From Planctomycetota bacterium (GTDB lineage Bacteria; Planctomycetota; UBA8742; UBA2392), in contig JAIOJA010000016.1 of NCBI GenBank assembly GCA_019912315.1, forward strand, positions 174,880 through 238,879: DNA of 64,000 nt, read 5' to 3'. The translations under genes were made by a program, and so were the position numbers. This document shows positions 18,423 to 27,043 of the stretch, piece after piece. Numbering within the stretch: position 1 is the stretch's first letter; every line of letters begins with the position of its first letter. The notes beneath the pieces were generated by a model that did no database searches, was not told where the DNA came from, and was given only the letters and a program-made list of their open reading frames with translations.

Positions 18423-19513
18423 AGTATCTGGATGAGTTCCGCGCGCGCGAGCCGGTGCAGCGCTGCGCCGCAGAAATCCGACGAGTCGTAACGCGTCCCT
18501 GGACATTGATGGAAGTCTGCGGCGGGCAGACGCACTCGATTGTCAAGCACTCGCTGGAAGCCCTCCTGCCGCCTGACATTTCGTTGATTCACGGGCCTGG
18601 CTGCCCCGTCTGCGTAACACCAGTGGACATGCTGGACAAAGCCCACCAGATCGCCGCCGATCCGCGCGTCATCTTCTGCACGTTCGGCGACATGCTGCGC
18701 GTGCCCGGCAGCACCACGGATCTGTTCGGAGTCAAGGCACGTGGCGCTGACGTACGCATCGTGTACTCCCCGCTGGACGTGCTGGAAATCGCGGCCGCCA
18801 ACCCCGACCGTGAAGTCGTCTTCTTCGCCGTGGGGTTCGAAACCACGGCACCGGCCAACGCCATGGCCGTGTATCAGGCGAAGCTTCGCAAGCTGGGCAA
18901 CGTTTCGATGCTTGTGTCGCACGTGCTGGTGCCGCCCGCCATTGCGGCGATCCTGTCTTCGTCAACGAATCGGGTGCAGGGATTTCTCGCCGCAGGGCAC
19001 GTCTGCGCCATTATGGGTACGCGCGAGTACATCCCGCTGGCACAGCAGTATCGTGTGCCGATTGTAGTCACCGGATTCGAGCCGCTGGACATCCTGCAAG
19101 GCGTGTTGATGTGCGTGCGGCAGCTTGAGCAAGGCCGCCACGAAGTCGAGAACCAGTATTCACGGGTCGTCGCCGAGGCCGGGAACAACCATGCGAAAGG
19201 GATGATTGCAGAGGTCTTCACAGTCGTGGAACGCGGCTGGCGAGGCATCGGCAGCATACCCGCGAGCGGGCTTGGGCTTAGCGACGCGTACCGCGACTTC
19301 GACGCCCTGAAGCGATTTCATGTCGAGGAGTCAAACCCCGCAGACGTCGGTGAGTGTATCAGCGGTGAGGTTCTCCAGGGCATCCGCAAGCCCAACCAGT
19401 GCCCGGCCTTCGGGACCCGCTGCACCCCGGAGCACCCACTGGGTGCCACCATGGTGTCGAGTGAAGGTGCCTGCGCCGCGTACTATCATTACAGGTCACC
19501 AACCCCAACATGA
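18419..19513 (+). CDS. hypD: Hydrogenase Fe-cyanide scaffold HypD
   Basis: This 364-residue protein has the essential cysteine in [11 protein letters not shown], the [10 protein letters not shown] pair, [14 protein letters not shown] [13 protein letters not shown], and C-terminal cluster cysteines ([28 protein letters not shown]). Together with HypC it holds the iron while CN and CO are attached. It overlaps both neighbours by 4 bp (ATGA). Confidence 0.94.
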   Translation: MKYLDEFRAREPVQRCAAEIRRVVTRPWTLMEVCGGQTHSIVKHSLEALLPPDISLIHGPGCPVCVTPVDMLDKAHQIAADPRVIFCTFGDMLRVPGSTTDLFGVKARGADVRIVYSPLDVLEIAAANPDREVVFFAVGFETTAPANAMAVYQAKLRKLGNVSMLVSHVLVPPAIAAILSSSTNRVQGFLAAGHVCAIMGTREYIPLAQQYRVPIVVTGFEPLDILQGVLMCVRQLEQGRHEVENQYSRVVAEAGNNHAKGMIAEVFTVVERGWRGIGSIPASGLGLSDAYRDFDALKRFHVEESNPADVGECISGEVLQGIRKPNQCPAFGTRCTPEHPLGATMVSSEGACAAYYHYRSPTPT

Positions 19514-20556
19514 GCGAAACACCAGCAGATCCCGGGATGCACTGCCCTGCCCCGAAACACGTCGAGCAAGTCACCCTGGCGCACGGCGGGGGAGGTCGCC
19601 TCACGCACTCTCTTGTTCGCGACATCTTCGCCAAAGCGTTCGTGAACGAGACGGTTCATGACGGTCATGTGGAAGTTGTTTCGGCCAGACGGATCGCCAC
19701 AACGGTAGATGGCTATGTCGTGCGCCCGATGTTCTTCCCGGGTGGCGACATTGGCAGCCTGGCCGTGAACGGGACCGTGAACGATCTCGCGATGTGCGGC
19801 GCGAGGCCCGAATGCCTGACGGCCGGCTTCATTATAGAGGAAGGCACCGGGTTCGAAGTGCTACGCCGAATCGCTGAGTCCATGGCCGGTGCGGCACGCA
19901 CGGCCGGTACCAGAATCGTAGCCGGCGACACCAAAGTGGTTGAACGCGGCAAGGGCGACGGCGTGTATATCACCACCAGCGGCTTCGGCGTTTGCGAGCA
20001 TGAACTTGATATCCATCCGCGCAGCATCCGAGCCGGCGATGCCGTCATCCTGAGTAGTGATGTCGGGCGCCACGGTATGGCCGTGATGAGCGCGCGGGAG
20101 GGCCTGTCGTTCGAGAGCCAACTCCGCACGGACTGCCGGTCCTTGTGGACAGGCGTTGCCGCACTGATCGCGGCGGGAGTGCCGATTCGCTGCCTGCGCG
20201 ACCTGACGCGCGGCGGGCTTGCAACCGGGGTCATCGAGCTCGCCGCGGCGGCTGAGTTGGAGATCACGCTGGAAGAAAGCTCGATCCCGGTCGCGCCGGC
20301 CGTCCAGTCCGCCTGCGAACTGCTGGGGTTTGATCCGCTCTATGTGGCCAACGAGGGCTGTTTTGTCGCGGTCGTGCCGGGCGATCAAGCGGACAAGACT
20401 GTAGATACGCTTAGATCTGTGGATGGTTTTGAACAGGCCGTGAGAATCGGAACTGTCACGGACGCACGCCCCGGCCAAGTGAGCTTGAGAACGAAACTGG
20501 GCACTCTGCGCAACATGATGATGCTGAGCGGCGAACAGCTGCCACGCATCTGTTGA
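19510..20556 (+). CDS. hypE: Carbamoyl dehydratase HypE
   Basis: The protein has 348 residues and belongs to the AIR synthase/SelD superfamily. [20 protein letters not shown] and the C-terminal PRIC identify HypE, whose terminal cysteine receives the carbamoyl group from HypF and is dehydrated to thiocyanate. The terminal Cys is intact. SelD is excluded because its N-terminal Cys/Sec loop is missing and this tail is present. It is the last gene of the operon and converges with the lysine operon, whose last gene ends 39 bp away. Confidence 0.94.
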   Translation: MSETPADPGMHCPAPKHVEQVTLAHGGGGRLTHSLVRDIFAKAFVNETVHDGHVEVVSARRIATTVDGYVVRPMFFPGGDIGSLAVNGTVNDLAMCGARPECLTAGFIIEEGTGFEVLRRIAESMAGAARTAGTRIVAGDTKVVERGKGDGVYITTSGFGVCEHELDIHPRSIRAGDAVILSSDVGRHGMAVMSAREGLSFESQLRTDCRSLWTGVAALIAAGVPIRCLRDLTRGGLATGVIELAAAAELEITLEESSIPVAPAVQSACELLGFDPLYVANEGCFVAVVPGDQADKTVDTLRSVDGFEQAVRIGTVTDARPGQVSLRTKLGTLRNMMMLSGEQLPRIC

Positions 20557-20595
20557 TGCTGCACCGGGAGCAAGCCGCCTGCGCTGGGTCGACAC

Positions 20596-21957
20596 TCAGG
20601 CGACGTAGACGGTTTTGATGTTTACGAATTCGCGAATCCCGAAGCTTGCCAACTCGCGCCCGTAGCCGGATGTTTTGATCCCGCCGAAAGGCAGGCGCGG
20701 GTCGGACTTCACGAACGAGTTTACGAAGCACGCTCCGGCTTCGAGTTCTTTCTCGGCGATCCTCGTGCCGCGTTTCTTGTCGCGCGTAAAGACGGCAGCA
20801 CCGAGCCCGAACACACTGTCGTTGGCGATGCGAATGGCATCGGCCTCGTCTTTCGCCCGGATCACGCTGGCGACCGGGCCGAAAAGCTCGTCGTCGTGGG
20901 CAGCCATGCCGGGCTTCACGTTGCTGAGCACCGTGGCCGGGTACCATGCGCCCGGCCGGTCCGGCACGTCTCCGCCGAGTTCGATTTTTGCGCCCGCCTT
21001 AACGCTGGCCTGAACCTGTTCGTGCAACTCATCGCGCAGGTCAACGCGTGCCATGGGCCCAAGGCGCGTGTCTGGCTGCATCGGATCAGCGGGCGTAAAT
21101 GCGCGCATCTGGTCTATGACTCGTTTCAGAAATTCGTCGTGCACTGGATTGACCACGATGAAGCGCTTGGCGGCAATGCAGCTCTGCCCGGCGTTGATCA
21201 TGCGGCTGGTAGCGCAGGTCTCGGCCGCGCCCTCCAGGTCTGCGTCTTCGAGTATGACGTAGGGGTCGCTGCCGCCAAGCTCAAGCACTGTCTTCTTGAG
21301 CTGCTCGCCTGATTTGGCGGCGACGGCCTTGCCGGCCGGCGTGCTGCCGGTCAGCGTGACGGCGACGACTTTCGGGTTCTCGATCACCGCGTCGACCTGC
21401 CGGCTTCCAATCATGAGTGTCGTGAATGCCCCCGCCGGAAAACCGGCGTCCTTGAACACCTGCTCAATGGCGAGCGCACAGCCGGGCACGTTGGACGCGT
21501 GCTTCAGCAGCCCGACATTGCCCGCCATCAATGCAGGGGCGGCAAAGCGGAACACCTGCCAGAACGGAAAGTTCCAGGGCATGACGGCCAGCACCGGGCC
21601 GATTGGCTGGAAACTGACAAAGCTGTGTTTTGCGTCCGTGTCGACACTCTCATGTGCCAGAAACTGCTCCGCGTTGTCGGCGTAGTAATCGCAGACCCAG
21701 GTACACTTCTCGGCTTCTTTGCGACCGTCAGTGACGGGCTTGCCCATTTCGCGAGTCATCAAGGCGCCGAACTCGTCGGCGCGCTCTCTCAGCAATTTGG
21801 CGGCGGCGCGCATTTTCTCGGCCCGCTCACTGAAGCTGGTTTTGCGCCACTGTCGGAAGCACTCGTCCGCCTTGTCGATAAGGCGTGCCACGTCACCTGC
21901 ATCGTGCTCTTTGTAAGTCCTGCCTTTTTCTCCGGTGGCCGGATTGATGGTCTGCAT
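20596..21957 (-). CDS. gabD: Succinate-semialdehyde dehydrogenase (aldehyde dehydrogenase family)
   Basis: This 453-residue protein shows the ALDH catalytic Glu in VLELGGSDPYVIL and the catalytic Cys in NAGQSCIAAKRFIV. Short members that begin MQTINPATGEK and contain WKTSFSERAEKM-type N-termini (here WRKTSFSERAEKMR) are usually annotated as NAD(P)-dependent succinate-semialdehyde dehydrogenases. It directly follows a GABA transaminase-like gene (9-bp gap), supporting oxidation of succinate semialdehyde to succinate. It is the last enzyme gene of the lysine operon and would feed the TCA cycle. Another short-chain semialdehyde substrate is possible. Confidence 0.85.
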   Translation of the reverse strand: MQTINPATGEKGRTYKEHDAGDVARLIDKADECFRQWRKTSFSERAEKMRAAAKLLRERADEFGALMTREMGKPVTDGRKEAEKCTWVCDYYADNAEQFLAHESVDTDAKHSFVSFQPIGPVLAVMPWNFPFWQVFRFAAPALMAGNVGLLKHASNVPGCALAIEQVFKDAGFPAGAFTTLMIGSRQVDAVIENPKVVAVTLTGSTPAGKAVAAKSGEQLKKTVLELGGSDPYVILEDADLEGAAETCATSRMINAGQSCIAAKRFIVVNPVHDEFLKRVIDQMRAFTPADPMQPDTRLGPMARVDLRDELHEQVQASVKAGAKIELGGDVPDRPGAWYPATVLSNVKPGMAAHDDELFGPVASVIRAKDEADAIRIANDSVFGLGAAVFTRDKKRGTRIAEKELEAGACFVNSFVKSDPRLPFGGIKTSGYGRELASFGIREFVNIKTVYVA

Positions 21958-21966
21958 GGCTGTCTC

Positions 21967-23241
21967 CTATCCCACAGAGCTAACACTCTGCTCCAGAATC
22001 CTGATTCCCTTGTCCAGGTCTTCGTCGCCGATCACCAGCGGCATCAGGCTGCGGATTACGTTTCCGCTGGCGGCCATCACCAACAGTCCGTTTTCACGGG
22101 AATGCTCGACGACCTTTCCCGCCCGCGCCTTGTCGGGCTGGCCTGTTGACGGGTCAACAAGCTCAAACGCGCACATGGCGCCGAGACCGCGGGCTTTGAC
22201 TACGTGCCTGTGGTTGGCTTCCAGTGCCTTGAACGACTGCATCAGGCGCTCGCCGATGTTGCGTGCCCGTTGCGGCAGTTGCTCCTCGGCCATGATGTCG
22301 AGAACGGCATTGGCAGCGGCACAGGCCAGTGGGTTGCCGCCAAACGTTCCGCCCAGCCCGCCGATCTGTGGAGCATCCATGATCTCGGCCCGTCCGGTGA
22401 CGGCGCTCAGGGGCATCCCGCCCGCGAGTGACTTTGCATAGCAGACCATGTCGGGCCGCAACCCGTATCGCTCCATCGCGAACATGCTGCCGCAGCGCCC
22501 GAAGCCGGTCTGCACTTCGTCGGCGATGAAAACGATTCCGTGCTCCGTGCAGGCAGCGCGCAGCACTTTCAGTGCCTCAGGGTCTGCCGGAAAGAAACCG
22601 CCTTCGCCCAGCACGGGCTCCATGATCACGCAGGCGATGTTCTCCGGCTCGATGTGATACTGGAACAGATGACTCAGCGCGGCCCTGGCTTCGCTTGCGG
22701 CGTCCCCGACCGGGTCAAAGAACGGCTGATAGGGCAGACGGTAGACTTCCGGGGCGAAGGGCCCGAACCCGGCGGCGTAAGGGTTCACCTTGCCGGTCAG
22801 GGTCAGCCCGAGAAGCGTACGCCCGTGAAAGCCGCGCTCAAATGCAACGACGCCCTGTCGTTTCGTGAACTTGCGGGCGGTCTTGATCGCGTTCTCGCCG
22901 GCTTCCGCCCCGCTGTTGAAGAGGGCGGTCTTGTTGGGGCTGCCGGTTGGTGTCAGCTCGTTCAGGCGCTCCGCGAGGCGCACGTATGGCTCGTACATGG
23001 CCACGTGCCAGCAGGTGTGGATGAAGCTGTCGCTTTGATCGCGCACGGCCTGCACGACTTTCGGGTGGTTGTGCCCGGTGTTGACGCAGCCGATGCCGCC
23101 GCAGAAGTCGATGTACTCGTTGCCTTCGACATCCCAGAGTTTCGCGCCTTCCGCGCGCGCGGCAAAAATCGGCGCGACGTTGAAAGGCCCCTGCGGCACC
23201 GCCGCTGCCCGGCGTTTTAACAGCTCATTGTTGGTTGCCAC
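21967..23241 (-). CDS. gabT: 4-aminobutyrate transaminase
   Basis: This 424-residue class III PLP aminotransferase carries the PLP lysine in CYAKSLAGGMPLSAV. FCGGIGCVNTGHNHP and DEVQTGFGRCGSMFA are typical of GabT-type enzymes. The start is GTG at 23241 with AAGGGG upstream. It would turn GABA and 2-oxoglutarate into succinate semialdehyde and glutamate, and lies between the thiolase and the succinate-semialdehyde dehydrogenase. A second, more divergent class III aminotransferase at 27044-28648 is the better candidate for the acetyl-beta-lysine step. Confidence 0.88.
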   Translation of the reverse strand: MATNNELLKRRAAAVPQGPFNVAPIFAARAEGAKLWDVEGNEYIDFCGGIGCVNTGHNHPKVVQAVRDQSDSFIHTCWHVAMYEPYVRLAERLNELTPTGSPNKTALFNSGAEAGENAIKTARKFTKRQGVVAFERGFHGRTLLGLTLTGKVNPYAAGFGPFAPEVYRLPYQPFFDPVGDAASEARAALSHLFQYHIEPENIACVIMEPVLGEGGFFPADPEALKVLRAACTEHGIVFIADEVQTGFGRCGSMFAMERYGLRPDMVCYAKSLAGGMPLSAVTGRAEIMDAPQIGGLGGTFGGNPLACAAANAVLDIMAEEQLPQRARNIGERLMQSFKALEANHRHVVKARGLGAMCAFELVDPSTGQPDKARAGKVVEHSRENGLLVMAASGNVIRSLMPLVIGDEDLDKGIRILEQSVSSVG

Positions 23242-23249
23242 GTGTCCCC

Positions 23250-24407
23250 TTATGCAAGTTCGATCAGCGCCGCCATGCCCTGTCCGCCGCCGATACAGAG
23301 CGACGCGACACCGCGCTTGCCGCTGTTCTGTTTGAGTGCGTTCACCAGTGTCGCGACCAGGCGAATACCGGTTGCACCGAACGGATGCCCGAGCGCAATC
23401 GCGCCACCGTGGATGTTCAGCAGATCAGCGGGCAGCTTCAATTCGTGATTCACCGCGAGAACCTGCGCCGCAAATGCTTCGTTGATTTCATACAGGTCAA
23501 CGTCCGCCTGCTTCAGCCCGTTGGCTTCCAGCAACTCTGGAATCGCCAGCGCCGGGCCCATCCCCATGCGCTTCGGGTCGAGCGCGACGACGTTGACGCC
23601 TCGAAGAAGGGCATCAGGTTTGCACCCATGCTTCTCAAAATGGTCAAGCCCCGCGACGAAACAGGCGGCCGCGCCGTCCGACAGTGGCGAGCTGTTTCCG
23701 GCCGTGACGCGCCCGTCCTTCCGAAACACCGGCGGCAGCTTGGCCAGCTTCTCCAGGCTCGTGTCCCCGCGGATTGTTTCGTCTGCCGTGAATTCCGGGT
23801 GCCTGCCGCGCGGCGGCGCGGGCAGCAACTCCTGCCTGAACTTGCCCTCGCGATTGGCTGTTGCCGCGCGCGCGTGGCTGGTGCAGGCGAATTCATCCAT
23901 TTGATCGCGCTTGATGTCGAATTCGTCGGCCAGTAGCTCGGCCGTTTCGCCCATGCTCGGGTCGCCGACTTCATCTGTGCTGAGCTGAATTCGAAACGGC
24001 TGAGGCTCCGCGTAGGAGTAACCGCGTGCAGTCTTCTCCATGAACCAGGGGCAACGACTGGCACTCTCTACACCGCCGACCAGCGCGCTGGATATCATGC
24101 CCGAGCCGATCTTCGCCGCGGCAATCATCAGCGCCTCCAGGCTGCTGGCGCACTGGCGATCAATCGTGGCGGCGGGAACGTCAACTCCAATGCCGGCCGC
24201 AAGCGCGCCGACGCGACCGACGTTGCCAATGCCGTTGCGCACACTGCCAATCAACACTTCGTCGACCTGCGTGGTGGTTCGCTCAGTTACGTTTCGCAGC
24301 ACATGGCCAAGCAACTCGTGAGCCTGCCAGCCGGCAAGCGCACCGCCTTGCTTGCCGACGGGCGTTCGCGTGAGCGCGGATATGCCGATGGGTGTCTTCA
24401 GTTTCAT
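23250..24407 (-). CDS. Thiolase (beta-ketoacyl-CoA thiolase type)
   Basis: The protein has 385 residues. The nucleophilic Cys is in DRQCASSLEALMIAA, the His region is INEAFAAQVLAV with ALGHPFGATGIRL, and the second Cys is in ASLCIGGGQGMA. The ATG at 24407 overlaps the preceding stop (ATGA); an open frame continues upstream but falls inside the M20 gene and has no thiolase homology. In this operon the expected reaction is CoA-dependent cleavage of 3-keto-6-acetamidohexanoyl-CoA to acetyl-CoA and 4-acetamidobutyryl-CoA. From sequence alone acetoacetyl-CoA or other 3-ketoacyl-CoAs are equally possible. Confidence 0.88.
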   Translation of the reverse strand: MKLKTPIGISALTRTPVGKQGGALAGWQAHELLGHVLRNVTERTTTQVDEVLIGSVRNGIGNVGRVGALAAGIGVDVPAATIDRQCASSLEALMIAAAKIGSGMISSALVGGVESASRCPWFMEKTARGYSYAEPQPFRIQLSTDEVGDPSMGETAELLADEFDIKRDQMDEFACTSHARAATANREGKFRQELLPAPPRGRHPEFTADETIRGDTSLEKLAKLPPVFRKDGRVTAGNSSPLSDGAAACFVAGLDHFEKHGCKPDALLRGVNVVALDPKRMGMGPALAIPELLEANGLKQADVDLYEINEAFAAQVLAVNHELKLPADLLNIHGGAIALGHPFGATGIRLVATLVNALKQNSGKRGVASLCIGGGQGMAALIELA

Positions 24408-25690
24408 CGTTTGTTCAGCCCACACCAGTCCTGAATAAAGCTGCACATGACTTCGGTAATCCGCTGCATGGAGTCGATGCTGACCTTCTCGTCCACGCCG
24501 TGAATGCGCCGGGCCTTCGGGCCGTAGCACGTGGCGGGAATGTCGTAGTACAGGTTGAAGAAGCGGATGTCCGTGGTGGCCGTGCAGCGCAGTTGTTCGG
24601 GCTCCGCGCCGCGCCACTGCTTGTGTGCGTTGCGCAGGGTTTTGCCGACCTCTGACTCCACGTCGAATGTACAGCCCTCCGCACGGAAGCCCGCCCACTC
24701 GATTTCGGGCGGGTTGTCTTTCAGCCAGGGGGCGGACTGCGCGGCCTGTTTCACGCGTGTTTCGATGGTCTGCATGACCTGGTTCAGCGACTCACCGGGG
24801 AATGCGCCGAATCGAAAGCCGGTCACGCACTCGCCCGCGACGGTGCTCTGCCAGTCGCCGCCGTTGATGGTCCCGACATTCAGGTTGATGGGGTGATCGA
24901 CGCCGTGGTACAGCTTCGGGATGTTCTCCGGGCGATTCACTTCTTCTTCGAGGTCACGCAGAGCCTGGATGATCGGCCATGATTTCTCGATCGCATTGAC
25001 GCCCCGGCTTGCGCCCAGCACGTGGGTTGTCATGCCCAGCACGCGCACGCGGAACCAGAGCACGCCGACCTGCGCACTTGTGATCGATTCGTTGAAGGGC
25101 TCCGGGATGATCGCGGCATCGGCACGGTAGCCTTTCTCCAGCAATGACAGCGCACCGTTGCCGGTGCATTCTTCCTCGACGACGCTCTGGCAAATCACTT
25201 TACCAGCCGGCGCGTACCCCAGGTCGCGCAGGACATGCAGCGCCCACAGGTAGCTGATCGTGCCGCCCTTCATGTCGCCGGCGCCGCGCCCGTACATCCA
25301 GGTTTCGCCGTCTTGCTCGTCTTCGACAACGCGCGCCTCATAGGGCGGGTTGGTCCACAGCTTGATCGGCTCCGGGCTTACAACATCCACGTGCCCGTTG
25401 AAGATCAGCGACCGCCCGTTGCCGCCTTCGTGAATGCCGACAACGTTGTGCTTGCCTTCAAGCTGCCAGTCGGTAGGACCAAAACCGGGTTTGTCTTTGA
25501 TTTCGTCGAGAACGATTTTCTCGATCTTCACTTCCATGTCGAGTTCGCTGAACAGTTTCGCCGCTACACGCTGGCCGCATTCTTCGTTACCAAGCACGGT
25601 CGGCTGGCGCACGAACTCCGACAGCGACTCGATCGCCCAGTCGCGTCGCGCCTGCGCGGCTTGCGAGATTTCTTCGCGGGAGACGGTCAC
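24404..25690 (-). CDS. M20 family amidohydrolase (ArgE/DapE-like); proposed 4-acetamidobutyrate deacetylase
   Basis: This 428-residue protein has the M20 metal ligands: His in LIFNGHVDVVS, Asp in GRGAGDMKGG, the catalytic Glu pair in QSVVEEECTGNG, and a dimerisation domain with GVLWFRVRVLGMTTH. The N-terminus resembles ArgE/DapE deacylases. It starts at GTG overlapping the CoA-transferase stop (GTGA). M20 enzymes remove acyl groups from amino acids or hydrolyse dipeptides. Position between the thiolase and CoA-transferase genes in a pathway with an N6-acetyl intermediate makes release of acetate from 4-acetamidobutyrate the most economical assignment (inference). Confidence 0.82.
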   Translation of the reverse strand: MTVSREEISQAAQARRDWAIESLSEFVRQPTVLGNEECGQRVAAKLFSELDMEVKIEKIVLDEIKDKPGFGPTDWQLEGKHNVVGIHEGGNGRSLIFNGHVDVVSPEPIKLWTNPPYEARVVEDEQDGETWMYGRGAGDMKGGTISYLWALHVLRDLGYAPAGKVICQSVVEEECTGNGALSLLEKGYRADAAIIPEPFNESITSAQVGVLWFRVRVLGMTTHVLGASRGVNAIEKSWPIIQALRDLEEEVNRPENIPKLYHGVDHPINLNVGTINGGDWQSTVAGECVTGFRFGAFPGESLNQVMQTIETRVKQAAQSAPWLKDNPPEIEWAGFRAEGCTFDVESEVGKTLRNAHKQWRGAEPEQLRCTATTDIRFFNLYYDIPATCYGPKARRIHGVDEKVSIDSMQRITEVMCSFIQDWCGLNKR

Positions 25691-26361
25691 TTCGCGCCCT
25701 CCCAGTTCTCAAGCGAATCGGCCACCGGCACGTCCGCATCGATGCCTTCGAGCGCACCGTTCTTGCCGTGGTCCGGGTGCGCGCTGACCAGCGTCATGCG
25801 TCCTTCGAGTCTCCGGAAGACTGCGCGCTCCGTAACGAGCGTGCCGACGCACTTCGGCGCGGTAAGCGGCAGACTGCATTGCCCGACCAGCTTGCCGCGT
25901 CCGCGTTTGTCCAGGTGATGGCTGATGACGAGCACATGATTGGCCTTCTGGGCCAACTCCATGCCGCCGCCCATGCCGGGCGTGAGCTTGCCGGGGATTT
26001 TCCAGTTGGCGAGGTCGCCGTTTACGCCGACTTCGAAAGCACCAAGCACTGCAAGGTCGAGGTTGCCGCCGCGCACAATGGCGAACGACATCAGGCTGTC
26101 GAAGAACGCCGCGCCCTTCACCACCTGACACGCGCGCCCACCGGCGTCAATCACGTCGCTGTCTGGCGTGCCCTCGATGTCGCCCTTGCCCATGCCCACG
26201 AAACCGTTCTCTGAGTGAAAGCTGACGTCAACCCCGTCGGGAATGTAGCCGGGAAGAAACTGCGGAAGCCCTATGCCGAGGTTCACCACCATGCCGTGGC
26301 GGACTTCGCGCGCGGCGCGGGCAAGCAGGGTCCTTTCGTTGACTGTGAGTTCACGCGGCAT
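25687..26361 (-). CDS. 3-oxoacid CoA-transferase subunit B
   Basis: This 224-residue protein carries the subunit B pattern, with the catalytic-glutamate motif in FHSENGFVGMGKG and GIGLPQFLPGYIPDG upstream of it. GGGMELAQKANHVLVISHH is the later conserved block. The start at 26361 overlaps subunit A by 11 bp; an ATG at 26373 is an alternative. It would activate the 3-keto acid intermediate as its CoA ester using succinyl- or acetyl-CoA. It is translated with subunit A and the M20 enzyme. Confidence 0.88.
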   Translation of the reverse strand: MPRELTVNERTLLARAAREVRHGMVVNLGIGLPQFLPGYIPDGVDVSFHSENGFVGMGKGDIEGTPDSDVIDAGGRACQVVKGAAFFDSLMSFAIVRGGNLDLAVLGAFEVGVNGDLANWKIPGKLTPGMGGGMELAQKANHVLVISHHLDKRGRGKLVGQCSLPLTAPKCVGTLVTERAVFRRLEGRMTLVSAHPDHGKNGALEGIDADVPVADSLENWEGAK

Positions 26362-27043
26362 TTGCGTCCCCATGAGGTAACGGGCCCGCAGGCACCACTG
26401 CATCCACAAACACGGAGGGCAGGTGAATATTCTCGGGTGTAAGTGTGCCGACGTCGACGATCTCGTTGGCTTCGACAATCACGCGCTTGCAGGCCGTGCC
26501 CATGACAACGCACATGTTGCGGTTGCTGCCGCGCCACCATGCGTTGCCGGCGCGGTCGGCGCGGTCGGCGCGTATCAGTGCGACGTCGCCGCGCAGGGCT
26601 TCTTCAACCAGCAGCGTCCTGCCGTTCAGCTCAAACTTCCGCTTGCCGGCTTCCACTTCAGTACCCAGCCCGATGTCAGTCAGGATTGCGGGGATGCCTG
26701 CGCCGCCGGCTCGAATCTTCTCGGCAAAGATGCCCTGTGGGATCAGCTCACATTCGACTTCACCGTCGTTCATCCGGCGTATGAACTCCGGATTCAGGCC
26801 AATGTGCGTAGCGATCAGCCTGTTGACCTGCCCCTGTCTGAACAAGGCGTCGATGCCGATGCCCGGCTCATTGGCGTCGTTCTTGATGAGAGTGAGGTTG
26901 CGGTACTCGTTCGCATGATCAGCGATGAACTTGACTGTTGTGAACGGCACACCACCGCGCCCGAAACCGCCAACCATAATGGTCTGGGCGGATTGAACGT
27001 ATTGCCTGACTGCATTCTCTACGGTTGTAACGCGATCCAGCAT
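26351..27043 (-). CDS. 3-oxoacid CoA-transferase subunit A
   Basis: This 230-residue protein has the glycine-rich CoA-transferase motif (TIMVGGFGRGGVPFTTV) near the start and a second conserved block, IPAILTDIGLGTEVEAGK. It pairs with the overlapping subunit B. Its ATG directly abuts the stop codon of the upstream aminotransferase gene with no spacer. In context it acts on 3-keto-6-acetamidohexanoate (inference). Confidence 0.88.
   Translation of the reverse strand: MLDRVTTVENAVRQYVQSAQTIMVGGFGRGGVPFTTVKFIADHANEYRNLTLIKNDANEPGIGIDALFRQGQVNRLIATHIGLNPEFIRRMNDGEVECELIPQGIFAEKIRAGGAGIPAILTDIGLGTEVEAGKRKFELNGRTLLVEEALRGDVALIRADRADRAGNAWWRGSNRNMCVVMGTACKRVIVEANEIVDVGTLTPENIHLPSVFVDAVVPAGPLPHGDANAA

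Noticed and set aside
19510..20556. Selenophosphate synthetase (SelD), which would have supported selenocysteine use
   Set aside because: The protein has the HypE C-terminal PRIC and lies in a hyp operon. SelD's N-terminal Cys/Sec loop is absent.
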